Of a stretch of 64,000 nucleotides of DNA, positions 1-12,500 are shown piece after piece. This DNA comes from Pleodorina starrii. Taxonomy: Eukaryota; Chlorophyta; Chlorophyceae; Chlamydomonadales; Volvocaceae. The translations under genes were made by a program, and so were the position numbers. The stretch lies in assembly GCA_030267565.1 (NCBI GenBank), contig BRXU01000035.1, positions 310,001 to 374,000 of the forward strand, read 5' to 3'. Under the pieces are notes generated by a model that saw only the letters and a list, made by a program, of their open reading frames with translations, was not told the DNA's origin and made no database searches. The number at the start of each line of letters is the position of its first letter. Position 1 is the stretch's first letter.

Positions 1-394
1 TGCCTCCCCCTTAATAAGTACGCGGAGCCGGAGCTTCGTTGTTATAACTGATATGTAACATACATATATACATACCTTCATGTAGCAGCCGTACCACAGT
101 ATGACAGTGCGGCGCTAGGATATAAGAGCCTAGGCTACACCTGCACAAACAACTCGAGCGGCCTTTAGCAACTAAGACTGCTACACTTCAGTATCACGCA
201 TGGGTGTCGTGCCTCATACAGCCAGATGCATGCATCATCAGGAAAGCAGATGCTCATGCTGTAACTTAATTTGTCGAATACCCTTTTCCATTCCCAGTCA
301 CTTTCGGGGTTAGGGGCCTGCTGTGGTTGGGAACAAGCCGACCCATACATCCAAGCAACGGAAATGCATGGAGGAGAAACCCCGCCGCGGCCAT

Positions 395-882
395 GCATGG
401 CTGGGTAATTAGCACTGCGTTCTTATGCGTAAACCTGTGCGTATGCATGACGAAGCTCGTTACCATGATAGCTTACGAGTTTTGTAAACAAAAGCAGTCA
501 TTGTGACTTATGCAGACGAGCTTCGTTTACCCCTTACAGTACGAAGTGCGTTTTCGTCAGCTCAGCTGAGCATGTCAATAACGAAGTTCGTCAACCCGAG
601 CGCCGCATTTACCAGCAATGTCGCACTCCAAAATAGTTTTTTTCACAAATGATTTATAACTACAATAAAGTGTAGCATTGCAAAAAAACAGCCGTGCGAA
701 TCCTTCGTTAATCAGGTTCGTATTGGGTTCGTTAAGCCTTCGTTAAGCCTTCGTTAAGCCTTCGTTAATGTACCACGCCTAACGAATGTGTTATTACGAA
801 TGTGCAACGAAGCCATTTTACGAATCAATTAACGAAGAATTGACCCACCCCCTTTCCCAGAGAGCATGGCTGGGTAATTAGC
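395..882. repeat. TTCGTTA-rich block between 19-bp direct repeats
   Basis: The same 19 bases, gcatggctgggtaattagc, occur at 395-413 and 864-882. Between them the DNA is AT-rich and crowded with TTCGTTA or its complement in both orientations, including a tandem run of ttcgttaagcc at about 728-765. No open frame is credible. It may be a non-autonomous insertion with terminal direct repeats or a decayed subterminal repeat array. Confidence 0.45.
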
Positions 883-2959
883 CATGGAGCTCCCAAAACT
901 GGCGTCAGGCGGCCCCCGCCTTTATTTTACGAATACCCGCACCAAGCAATAGGCCTGCTGATGACAGCAACTCGCGGCGGGCTGCAATTGGAGAAGCCCA
1001 GCCAACCGCACTCCGTCCACCGCACCCTATCTACTGCATGCAACCCCACGCACGGTACCCCCGCCGCCACAACCCCATCGCACCCCGCCCACCACAGCGT
1101 CGCCCCACATCACCCCACGTGGCAGGTACCAGGACAGCAACCAGGACAAGTACCAGGACAGGCGCCATGTACTCCCTACACTAATAACTGTGGAGGATGC
1201 AATCCAGACCACGTCTCACGAGTAAGACTGCTAATGTACACTTTTACTGTTCTATTGTTCTCTTTCAGCCATCCCTTAGTACAAAGTGAAAACGTGGCTG
1301 GGTTGTGCGTGGGTATTGCGTACACATACATGGTGGTGGAGTCCTGTCAGTCATGAACGTGTATGTATGTGCAGTACAGTAGTGTTCCATTCGAATCAAA
1401 GACCCAAGCAGCAGACGCGAAGAATGGACACCAACATTTAAATAAAGGGACTTTATTATACTATACTGCCACCGATCGAATTGCATTGCAGTGAGACCAG
1501 ATGCATGAACTCCATCCCCAGCCGCAGTCTGCCGCAGCCTCCATCACGCACGGTGTTCACAAGGCGAACTGAAACCGTTCCTTTGGACAATTAAATAGGA
1601 GCAATATTTACTTCTTGCTTTTTATCTTGTTTAGACCGCCAGTTTGGCACTAGCAGCGTTGCCATGCATCTATATCTACGAATTGCTACCTAGCTAGCTA
1701 GCTAGGTATGTATATGCAGGCAAGGGAAATCCACGCACCCCTGCTGCTCCTGCTGCCGCGAGCCCTGTTCGTTAGACTCCAAAGGAAGCCCAACATCACA
1801 TACAATGGAAACTGCCGCATCCATGAGCCTAACTATGTAACTTCCATACAATGGGAACTGCATCCATGAGCCTAACTTCCATACGGTGCGCAGTAGTGCT
1901 GGGGATGAACGAACATACTGGCCGGCGTGAGACGGCCACATCAATTTGCGTAGCGGCGGGTCTGTGTCGTAAAACTGCGTGCTGCTGGCGGCGTGCATAT
2001 TCATAAGACGGAACCCTCGAGCAGATAATAGACCTGTACACCAGGGCGAGGAATCGCGCGCAAACTTTCGCAGGTATGGTATGGCCTCTGGCCAGCCAAC
2101 CTCAATAGCTGCTCGCACGCTCGCGCGCTGCATACATACCATGGCCGATACTTATCGATACATGCGTGCAAGCAAAATGAACACAGATAGACCCAGCCAC
2201 TCATGGTCGTTAGTAGGCCGCGTCATCCCAAATAAACCCGTCTGCTACGCAGCAACTGCGGCTCGCCCCTTATATTACGTAGCCGTACATGAGGCGTATT
2301 GGTGAGCGAGGATGTGTAGCGTTACATGACGGCCATGCATTTTAGTTCCTTCCACGCACGGAAATGTTCAAAATGATAAGTGAGCACGGCATTGAGGTGG
2401 ACAAGGAGGTACTCGTCCAGTTGTTCGACTGTGCTTGTCATTCTTGACGCGTAGTGCAGAGCACCACAACGTGTTCACTGAACGACAGGATGATCGGTTT
2501 TCATTTTCGCGTTGCGTATAACGTGCGATATCGTAACGTGCGACTTCGTAACGTGCTTGCGTGCAACTTCGTAACGAACGGCCTGCATGCCGAGGAGCCG
2601 CCTGCGGGCAGCTACCTCGCGCAAGCACGCAGCAGTCGAGCCCAGATGTATGATACCGCCTCAGCAATGATACAGTCGGTGTCGCAACCCAATGTCTTCT
2701 CCTTGAGCCTGTTAAAGTTGCCAATGCAATGGGCCGGACCGGCCTGCACCAGCTAAACAAGGAATTGGGTGCCCAGGCGCCGAATTCGAGGCGCACAAGC
2801 AGGTGCCGAGCCGGTTGTATGGGATCGCGTCATCAAAGACACAATGCCGCTATCCAATTCGTTCTGTTTGAGCTTACGAAACCTGCCACTGTAACAACTT
2901 GGCACCAGCTTTATCGGTGGTCAAAGCGGACTGTATTCGAGAACATTTATACTCTGCAA

Positions 2960-3055
2960 GCAAGATATATGATATATAATATCATATATCATATATCCAA
3001 TCATATCCAACCATATATATATCATATATCCAATCATATATATCCAATCATTAAC
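2960..3055. repeat. AT-rich ATATCC satellite-like tract
   Basis: The tract is a degenerate array of atatcc, atcatat and ccaatcat words, almost free of G. It is followed at 3085-3160 by a duplicated segment sharing gtacataggacc and cccaacggta. It is non-coding. Confidence 0.7.
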
Positions 3056-3421
3056 GTTCTCTCTTGGCTCACGCGCGGACGCACAGTGGTACAGTGGTAC
3101 ATAGGACCGGCCCAACGGTAAAGGATCTGTGTATGGTACATAGGACCTGTCCCAACGGTATACGCATACTCAACTTTTCACCGTTGCTACCGTTGGCTAC
3201 CGACCGCTAAGGCTCTCGCCCCTATTGGGGCGAGCCAACGCCACTTAAGAACGGGTTTATGCCTGGGCCGCGTTTTTGAGTGGTTTCTAGCATTAGTAAA
3301 AGTGCGTGCAGATACGTTACTAAACTGTTGATGACAACGGACTCCAGACTAATAGGCACTAATACACTGACCTACTCCAGTGCGTGCAACGAAGGGAAAG
3401 AACCTGGCTCGATCACCAGAG

Positions 3422-3430
3422 TATATAAAT
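3422..3430 (+). promoter_or_regulatory. Putative TATA box of the TPR gene
   Basis: The sequence tatataaat lies 79 bases upstream of the proposed ATG at 3509. That position suits a core promoter giving a short 5' leader. A short upstream frame (ATG 3470, stop after seven codons) and an out-of-frame ATG at 3495 would lie in that leader. Confidence 0.5.
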
Positions 3431-3508
3431 AGGTTCACTGTGAATCTGTCTGTGCCCCCCCGTAGTCCCCATGCACGTAAGGCTCCTCTGTTGAATGCCT
3501 GCTGCTGC

Positions 3509-6500
3509 ATGCAGGCCGCGGTGTCGCTGGTGTGGCTGCGGCAGTTCGTGGCGAAGCACCGGGTGGCAGAGCGCAACCTGACCACGGAAGAGCTGACGGA
3601 ACAGATCGTCATGCCACTTACCAAGGGAGGAAAATGCCGATTGACGCAACTGCTGCTAGACGACCCCGACCAGGCCCAGCACGTGTCTCAGGGCAGGCCC
3701 TTCTACTTCATAAGCCATGCTTGGAGCCGGCCCTTCATGGAGACACTGGCCATGGTTGAGCGCCACTTCGCACCCGACAATCAGGAGATTTGGAGGCGGA
3801 GTGCGGATGGGCAGCAGGCACTGCCGGTACTGGATGCAGCGAACGTGTTCATGTGGTTCGACATGTTCGCTATCGTAAGTGAAGATCAGTGCCTGATGCA
3901 TACATGATTTCCGCCGCCGATTCTATCTGAAAGAGCCCGGGAGTAGCGGGATGCCAGCAGTGCAGCTCGCGCCGGAAGCGTCGTCAGGATAGATAATATA
4001 TAAAGAATTATTATAAGACATACATTGCTAGTTAATGCAACCAGGCAAACCCTCATGTTGGCTGCTGATCATGTGCTGATGAGCAGTAGCGATATATACG
4101 GCGGGATGGTCATGGGTTCACGCAAAAACCTAACGGGGCTGGCTCATCAGTCCATGGCGTGAAGCGTTCATGCACTGATGGCACCGTGCGTGTGTAATCG
4201 CCGCCTCTAACGTACCTCCTGTAAACTGTAATCCCGGCCTCAGAACCAGCATAAGCCACTGCAATCCGGTGACCTGCCCACGCTGGGCGAGGCGGTCCGT
4301 AATGCGGAGGGGACTTTCATGGTGCTGGACAGGGCCGGAACTCCCCTCAAGCGGATCTGGTGCCTGTACGAGGCATGGCAATCAAGCATGGCCGGGCCAG
4401 GAAAACTGCGGATCCTGTCGTACGGTATCGACTTCGAAGACCTCAAGCAGGTATGTGCATAAAATATAATCACTACACTCGCTCGCTCTCAACTACTGCC
4501 TCCTCCTCGCTATGCAAACCTGTATGTATACCTGGTGGTGACAGGTAAGTACTGAGTAACAGTGATTACAGCCGTAATAAAGGACTGCACATAACAGTCT
4601 CCCCCACCTAAATGCTGCTCGTCCTCGACAGCACCGTACGTATCAAGCCCGCCGTCTTTGCGTACCGTATAAGATAGAGTAAGGCAGTAAATGCCTCACG
4701 GACAGGATTGTAGCGAGATGGCAGAAGAAGTAGGTCACACGGTCGACGCACCAAGCGACCCCACCTAAATGCTGCTCGTCCTCGACAGCACCGTACGTAT
4801 CAAGCCCGCCGTCTTTGCGTACCGTATAAGATAGAGTAAGGCAGTAAATGCCTCACGGACAGGATTGTAGCGAGATGGCAGAAGAAGTAGGTCACACGGT
4901 CGACGCACCAAGCGACCCAACCGATAATCCTGTAAGTAACACAGAATTACGTATGAAGAATGCATAACGTTGGCACAGCCCTTTATTTTTGGGCGGGGCC
5001 CCAGCGTGAAGCGCCCTGGCTGGGCCCCCCCTAGGGTTGCCCGTGTCCGTTGCTGGCTGGCTGGCTGGCTGGCTGGCTGCCTGGCTGCCTGGGTGGCTGA
5101 GTGACGACCTACACTATTCGCTCAATACGCTGTAAAGCAATACAAATAGTCCTTGACAAACTTGATTGCAATCTGAGAGAGATCGGACTTCGGGCTGCCG
5201 GAAACTGGCATTCTATGTATGGCAGCACCTCGCTGTTTATTTAGAAGCCTTGCTTTAACGCGGCGAATGGATGATGGGTGGAACTTAGCCCCTGGAGCCC
5301 GTAATGTTGAGCGAGGTCAATGCATTAATAAATAAAGCAGTTCGGAACAGTTCTGGGAGAGCTGATTTGGTTCGATGTCTTGCCATGCATGATATTGTAA
5401 GCAGTAAAGGCTTATCCCGCGGATGCTCCGGAGCCAGGCTTACACTCTCCCCCCTTAGAGTGAGCCGTCCTCGGCGTCCATGCATGGGGCCTCCCCACCC
5501 TCGCAAGGGTTTACCCGATAGCCATGCGCTTTGACCAGGGATCGAACCGGCGACCTCCCGGGCACGAGGTCGTACGGCATAGGTCTCGATACCAATTGTA
5601 AGCAGTAAAGGCTTATCCCGCGGATGCTCAGGAGCCAGGCTTACAGATATGCATGAATCCGTTTCCATGTGTCAGAGGCGTTGGGCCAAGCTGGGGGTGA
5701 GGGGCTGCCGCCCCCCTCCCCCAGACCCCCTTCCCCCCGCTGGTGGGGGGCGGGGGGCTGTCGCCCCCCATCCCCCCACACCCCCCGCCCCCCCGGGCCG
5801 TCCGCATAGCAGTGTCGCAATGTTGACGATGTATTTAAAGGAACAGCCGTGGGGACGGTATTGCTTCGTACCTGTGGATGGCTCTGCTAATGCCACTTAA
5901 TAAAATCATTGTTGCATTACAGTAGCAGATCATGTTGTCAACTCGCGGACACTTATGTAGTTGCCGAACCTAACTATCGTTGCAGATGAGGAGCGAGTAT
6001 CAGAACGGCAAAATCGACGGACGGGATCCTTTCGTCTCCCATATTCACCAATGTAGAGCGCAAATTTAGTGTTTCGATGTCTTGCCATTCACATTTCGCA
6101 TTAGGTGCACGTGCTTAGGCCGGTCTCCCAACAACCAGCCCCGCAGTTTGCCCGTCGTCATGGTTTGTCCCTTGCCACCTTTGTTTTCTGAAACCAAAAG
6201 AGGTTTTATGTCCTCGGGAACGGCCGTCCGTACGCATGGGCCCCGATACAGCAGTAAAAGGCATTAATAGGCAATACCAGGAATGTACACACGCAACGCG
6301 CAATTGCTTTGGGCGTGCGCACTGCACACTTACGATTGCCGTAAAGGCGGCGGAACAGGCTGAGGAACGAATTGCACAAACACAACAGCCGTGCAACGCA
6401 GGGCTGGGCTACATATTGGCCCTCGTGACGACATAAAAAGCAGTACCTTGAATGTACACGCAACGCGCAATTGCTTTGGGTGTGCGCACTGCAAACTTAC

Positions 6501-9500
6501 AATTGCCGTGAAGGACGCGGAACAGGATGATTAACGGATTGCACCACAACAAAGCCGGGAAACGCAGGGCTGGGCTACATATTGGCCCAAAAGACGGAAT
6601 ATGCATATTTGTTTGGACATCGTCTTCTAAAACAACACACATCCAAATTCCCAATTTCGTTCAGCGGTTAGGACGTGGCGAAATCGCGTGGATGTGTCAA
6701 ATCGTTATACGTTCAGTCGTCCAGTAATGATGTCCTATATTACGGGCTAAAGATGATGGAATTTGGTACATTGGTAGACAAAAGCCCGTGCGTGTCGACT
6801 CTGGCTGCTGCGGCTTTGGAGCTGTTCGTTCTACATACATACACCCTGCCACACCTAAAATCGGCCCGTCCTTCATTATACTGTTGAATTTTGCGCATTC
6901 CGCAAGTCACGCGTGGCTGCTGGGCTTCAAAGCACCGCATTCGCCATTCTGAGCTAGGGTGCGCGCCGTACGTGGACCCGTACGTGGGCGCTTTACATTT
7001 CGTTGATGTTATGATGAAAGGGTGTACGTACCTGGGTGTACGTACATGTAGTGAGGGACTACTCACCATATCATACCTAACAAGGGGGCGACCACGTCAA
7101 ACAAGTAAGGGCCTCCGGCAGTCCCGCTTTTGGTGTAAGCAGGCCGTGTGTAGCGGACCAGCGGAACCAACGCACTAGCCGAGGCATCGGAAATAGGGAG
7201 AGGTAGGTAGTCCTGGGTAGTCAGTTGCCCTTTATTCAGGAGGTTCATGCGCGGTCAGGGCATGGCTCCAAAACACGTCCTAAACACGGATGCAAGCTTG
7301 CAAGGCCAAACACATCCGCCACGTCCGCGCGACAACGCGCAGCTAAAAAGCGGGCTCCATCAGGGTTGGCGAGCGGCAGTCGGGAGTAGGAGAGGCAGGC
7401 GAAGCAAGCACAGTGATTGCAAGTGTATTATACGCCCCGTTGGAGTGTTGCATGACTGGCGTGCATTGGTGCGCTAGCAAGCGCAACCCACAGCTGTACA
7501 CTGCCGCCCAGCACCACGCCCCAAGGAAAGCTGTAACACCCCAGTGCCCATGCACAGGTGAGAACACCCTCTCCCAGTGCCGACCCCTTTCCCAGATCAG
7601 AAAGGTGACGCCCCCAACCTCCGTCCTCACGCACGCAGCATATGACAAGGGGTTGGTGTCGGCTTCCTTGAAGCCGGAAAAAGGGCGGGGCCCCACTAAA
7701 TCCGTACGGGTTAAGTTGAGTGCTAGGGCGGCGAGGGCGTGAAGTGTGAGAGTGTCGACATTCCTGCTGATAGACAGCCAGAGCTTTCAGCAATCCGCCC
7801 CATGTTTAGCATCGCGCGCCGTCTCGGCACTGTGCAACTCTTCCGGCCAGCGCATTGGCTGAAGTTACTTGACAGTAGACATGCAGTGTATCATTTACAC
7901 ATCACGCAGGCTGACTTGCCAATAGAAGGACAGCGGAACTGTTTGAGAGGGTCGCGATGATGACGTGCAGTTGCCGACGAGAGTGCACAGGCTTCGCTAC
8001 CGAGGTATTCGTCGTAGAGGAGGCTTGACAACTATAACATTAGGACAGGGAATGTAGAAGTCCCCTAGGTTGCCGACTGGACTTGTTGGGCGGCCCGCAG
8101 ATGAATCGTGCGTGCATCGGCGGCTTGGCGTCCAACAACCAGCATTTTGCCCCTCATGGTTTGCACCTTGCAACCTTTGTAATAGCAATATGCGTCAAGA
8201 CGATCGGACCGGCTAGCAGAGCTGCTGTGGTGTGGTCGCGGGACGAATGTTCGCAATGCAAACATAGTTTGTTTCCGAAACGAAGATTCATTTCACGCCG
8301 TCATGTCAGAATCCCACCTTCAGGAACGATGAATCATCTGGAATTAATTATAGGCCGAGAGGTGTTGGTTTGACCTCGGCCTCGGTCCATGGAGACTGCC
8401 AAACTGGTTTTTCTCATACGAGGTTGGGTTCCAATAATTCATTTACCGTACAATAAAGAATGTAATCTTTTACTTATGCAGACTTTCCGTTGGCCGAAAG
8501 TCCAGACTTGTCCAATTACTTCCCACGCACGGACATGGGCAATCCTACAGGGCGGGGCCCCCCTGGGCGCTTCGCGCTGGGGCCCCGCCCAAAAATAGCA
8601 TTCATTGTCCCCAACATGCACTCGCACCCGCACGGCTTAGGGCCAGGTGCGTGTTGGCCGGGTGCGTGTTGCCGGGCAGGGGCACACCGTCCACCGCAAG
8701 GCGCCACTTGATCTCCATGTTGTCATTCTCCCAGCGCACTCCAAACCCCAGGCGTGCCTGGGTTGCCCGTAAGCGGCTGAGCTCGGTGGCGAGGTCGGGC
8801 AACGCCGGGTTCTCCGGCGTGCTCAGGGCCTCCCGCACAAACTCGGTGATCAGACCCACTCGCCGCTCGCTGGCAGGCCCGTCCTTCAGTTGTGTCGCCT
8901 GGCTGGCCGTCAGGCGGCGCAGTGGCACTGCATCCGTCAGGCGGCGCAGTGGCACTGCATCCGTCAGGCGGCGCAGTGGCACTGCAGCCGCCCAGTCGCC
9001 CGACGATCATGGCCATCACCTGCACGCAGTCTGGCGGTGGCAGTGCCGGCGGTTGCTGCTGCTGCTGCTGGGGGCCTTCCGCCTCCGCCTGCTGCCGCCG
9101 CTGCTGCCGTAGCCTGGCCTCCACCATACAGGCTGACTCCAGGCAGGCCGGGCCGATATCGTTATGCAGGCCCCCCAGAGCTGCAAGGGTGGCGTCCGTG
9201 TCCTGCAGTTGGGCTGGGGTCGTGGCTGGGTCGAGGTGCTCACGGGCCCACACGTGCCAGGCTGCTCCCTAATGGGTGGTGGCTGGGCCAGGCGGGTACG
9301 GCGGATGCCTGGGCCCCGCTCCTCACTTCGGCGTGGCAGCAGATGCAGTGCCGCGACCCTGTGGTCTGACGGTGTGTGGAAGGTGATGGCGGTGTGGCAT
9401 ATGTACGGCAGCATGGGTTGGATGATGTAGATGCGGTCGCGGCGGGAGCCCCCCGGGGTGGGGGTGCGGTACAGGTGGGTGAAGTCGTGGCGCAGGGGGT

Positions 9501-12500
9501 GGAGGTGTCGGTGGGTGTCAACCATGGCGGGGCCCGCCTGCCGTCTCACGTCCGCTATCGGCCCGGCCCCCCCTGGGCCCCCTGACGATTCCCGCTCTGG
9601 GTCCTTTACAAAGTTAAAGTCGCCCGCTCAGATGAGGGTGGTGTCGTTGTCTGCAGCTGTAGCACGCGTCGCTGTGGCAGCAGCCAGGATGTTGCTGAAT
9701 AAAAGGCGCCGTGTATCCGCTGCCGCTGTGGTGGACCCGTGGGGAGGTAGACGTTGCAGATATGCAGGCAGTGGCCCCCCAAACGGAGCACACACTCGGT
9801 GAACCGGCCCCGCGCGCATGCAGGGAGGGTTGCGGCCGGTGGCGGCTCCAGGGAGGCCGCGAGCCCCTGACGCACGAGGATGAGGACCCCCGCCGCGTGG
9901 GTCGAGCCAGACCGCGAGTGCGCCGCTACGTGCCAACCTTGGGTGTGCCCCTGCAGCATTGCTGCATGGCGTAGGTCCCGCTTAAAGAGGCACTGGTGCT
10001 GGATGTTGGTATGGTGGGTCTCCTGTAGAGACACCACATCCAGACGCAGCTCTGCCTACTGCCATATATACTGCTGCCTGAAGACGGTTCCCATGTGACG
10101 CCAGCAGCCCATGCATGTTGTGCGTGGCGATCCGGAGTGGATGGCCTTGCACAGCATTCCGCTGCTGCATTCTTCCCGTCCCCCTTATTGGCACCTACGT
10201 AATTTCAGTGCTCCGCCTCCATGGCGGTGGGGGTGTGTTCTTCCTCCTCCTCGTCCTCCTGCCTTGATGCTGGCCCGAGGAGCGGAAGGTTCAGCTGCTG
10301 CCGGCCTCGTTGGGCAACTTCGTGCTGGGTGTGGGGTTTGACGTTGCTGGTGGAGGAGTCTGCACCCGCTGCAGGCTGAGGATCTGTGATCCGTCCGAAG
10401 GCTTGGCCTGGCTGCCGGTCGCCAGCATTGCGGTCAACTGCGCCGTGGCCTCCTCTGCTGCCTGCTGAGCCTTCCGCTTCTCCATGTTCTTCTTGCGGGC
10501 CTCCAGGGCCTTTTTTTCTTTGCGCCTTGTTCCGCTCGGCTCGCTCCTTTTCGGACAGATGCTCGAGCCGTTGCCGCTTCCGCTTTGGGGCCTCGGGGCC
10601 TGCTGGGCCCTGGTCGGGCTGTGTGCGCTCCTGTTGCGGCCACTGCCTGGCTTTGCTCCCGGTAGCCTTTCGCCTGCTGCCTGCCCCCGTAAGACCTGAA
10701 AGCGGGGGCTGTAGCGGCTGCGGCGGCCGATGGGTCTCGCTCCTGCAGCACTGCTGCCACCGCACCGCTGCTGTGGACGTACGTGGTGGCCGCCTCCATC
10801 CAGGTGTCGGTGTCCTGTTTCGTCGCCATGCATGGAGTCGCCTGTGCCTGCAACCCTGGTTGGGTTGCCGCCATCGTGGGGTCCGGCTGTGGGGCCGATG
10901 GCAGCTGCGGCTGTTAAGTCGGTGACGGTGGTGGGGTTTGTATACGTGTGCTGGGCCTGCGGCGGCGGCGGGGTCGGCGGCCGTTGCATCTGGGCCTGCA
11001 CCGGTGGCTGGGCCTGCAGCTGTGGGGCTGGTGGCGGCGGCGGCGCCCACGGCGGCGGTGGGGCCTGCCTCGATGGCGGGGCCCGAGGCAGGGATGGCGC
11101 TCGCAGTGGCGGCTGTGTCCGCGGTGGCGGTGGGGCCTGCTGCGGCGGCAGGGCCTGCTGGGGGTAAGTCGTTGTACTACTTACGGTCACAGTGACCGGT
11201 GGGGCCCTAGCTCGCTGCAGCAGCTGCCTGGTTTGCCCACATGGAGTTGGGGAGCCTGGGTGCCGCGGCCGCCATGGCGGCCCATGTGTCTGCTCCGGCT
11301 GCAGTGGCAGTGATGTTGGCTGATGCCAGAGGCGTGGGTGGGGGTGGGTCATGCCGGGCGTGATGCCCACCCCCATGGGTGCGTGCTGTATTCCTGCTCC
11401 CACCTCGGGCTCCGGGCCCCATCTATCTGGTCCGCTGTACGGCCGCAGCGTACGGTGGCGGCACCCCGCTCGAGGGGCCTGGCTGGGCCGGGGCAGCTGC
11501 GGTCTGGGCGGCTTGGTGTTGCTATTGCAACTGCTGCAGCTGCTGCATCTGGCGCGCCAGCTCCGTCCGTGGCGGCCGTTTGCAAGGCAAGGTGAATGGT
11601 CCCCCCCGATCTTTGGGCGTGAGCCTGCTGTATGTCCAGGTGAGGCGCCGGCTTCTGGAAACCCATCTTATCCCATGTGCGCCGCGGCGTGGAGGAGGAC
11701 ATCGCGAGGATCTTCGGATTATCTCTCAGCCTGGGGCCGATGCGGCTGTGAGCGAGTTGCTGAACTGTCGCCTGTCCATTTGTACGTCGTTGGGGCGCGG
11801 AGGTCCGCGCCCGTCCGTTTTCAGCCATAATGACCTATCCTATCTAGGTATTTTGCATTACGGTCGAAATTTCGCGTTTGCCACGGCCGAAGAGGTCGGC
11901 CAGTGGCAGTTCGTTCGCGGACGCACTTATGTGTTGCTGCGATACTGGAACGTGGTGTCTCGCCCTGGCAAGTGCTGTGCTGTTGTGATGGTCGTTGGCG
12001 GCCGTTGCCGTTTTGGTAGTCACGAGGGCCAAGATGTCGCCCCGCCCTGCCCTGCTCGGCCGTTTTTGTGCCCTCTGTGACCGTTATTGTATGCATACAC
12101 GTTACATTCAAGTTATACACGTTTCGCTGTCCCACCCGTTCCCAACCTTCATTGCCCTTGCCCAAGGTCTGTTCTAGTTGACATGGCAATGGCTGCGCAT
12201 GGCAACATGTCTGCTACTTATGTGTGTTAATTTCTCAGACGCGGTCGCGTTATGTTGGGCGTTGGTGGACGTTCCAGTTTTGGTCGTCACGGGGGCGATT
12301 ATGTCGCCCAGCCCTGCCCGAGCCGGCCTTTTATGTGTTTTCCATTCCTCATCCTGTTCCGTCTCCTCTACGGCCGTCGACAGTGTGTAGTGAGCTCGCC
12401 CAAGGCATTTCCGCGTTGCGCGTACCTTCCTGGTACTGCTCTTTACCGCTGTACGGGTCCCATGTACTGGGTCCCACGCCGGTACCCAGGGACATAAACC

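Larger units (their letters stand above)
1..3420. other. Non-coding, AT-richer flank
   Basis: I see no gene here. The longest open frames (about 130-146 codons) overlap on both strands and show no recognisable domain. The stretch is clearly less GC-rich than the genes on the right and carries short direct repeats. Examples are an 18-base motif (gcatccatgagcctaact) twice near 1810-1885, a (TAGC)n palindrome near 1690-1707, and repeated cttcgtaacgtgc words near 2530-2575. It is best read as decayed repeat DNA upstream of the TPR gene. Confidence 0.6.
8602..11830 (-). mobile_element. Decayed LINE lacking its reverse transcriptase
   Basis: On the minus strand a proline-rich ORF1 remnant is followed by an apurinic-type endonuclease (EEP) domain and a Gln-rich linker, then stops at the hairpin repeat near 8600. 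Reverse transcriptase motifs are absent. LINE copies usually lose their 5' end, so loss of the 3' part points to a secondary deletion or interruption. Several frame changes are needed to follow the protein, so the copy is dead. A related fragment lies at 21175-22600. Confidence 0.75.

Noticed and set aside
5530..5600. Stand-alone tRNA gene
   Set aside because: A T-loop-like gttcgatcc is present on the minus strand, but acceptor and D arms do not form and the segment lies inside the 250-bp LTR element. The same block recurs in the larger TRIM array.
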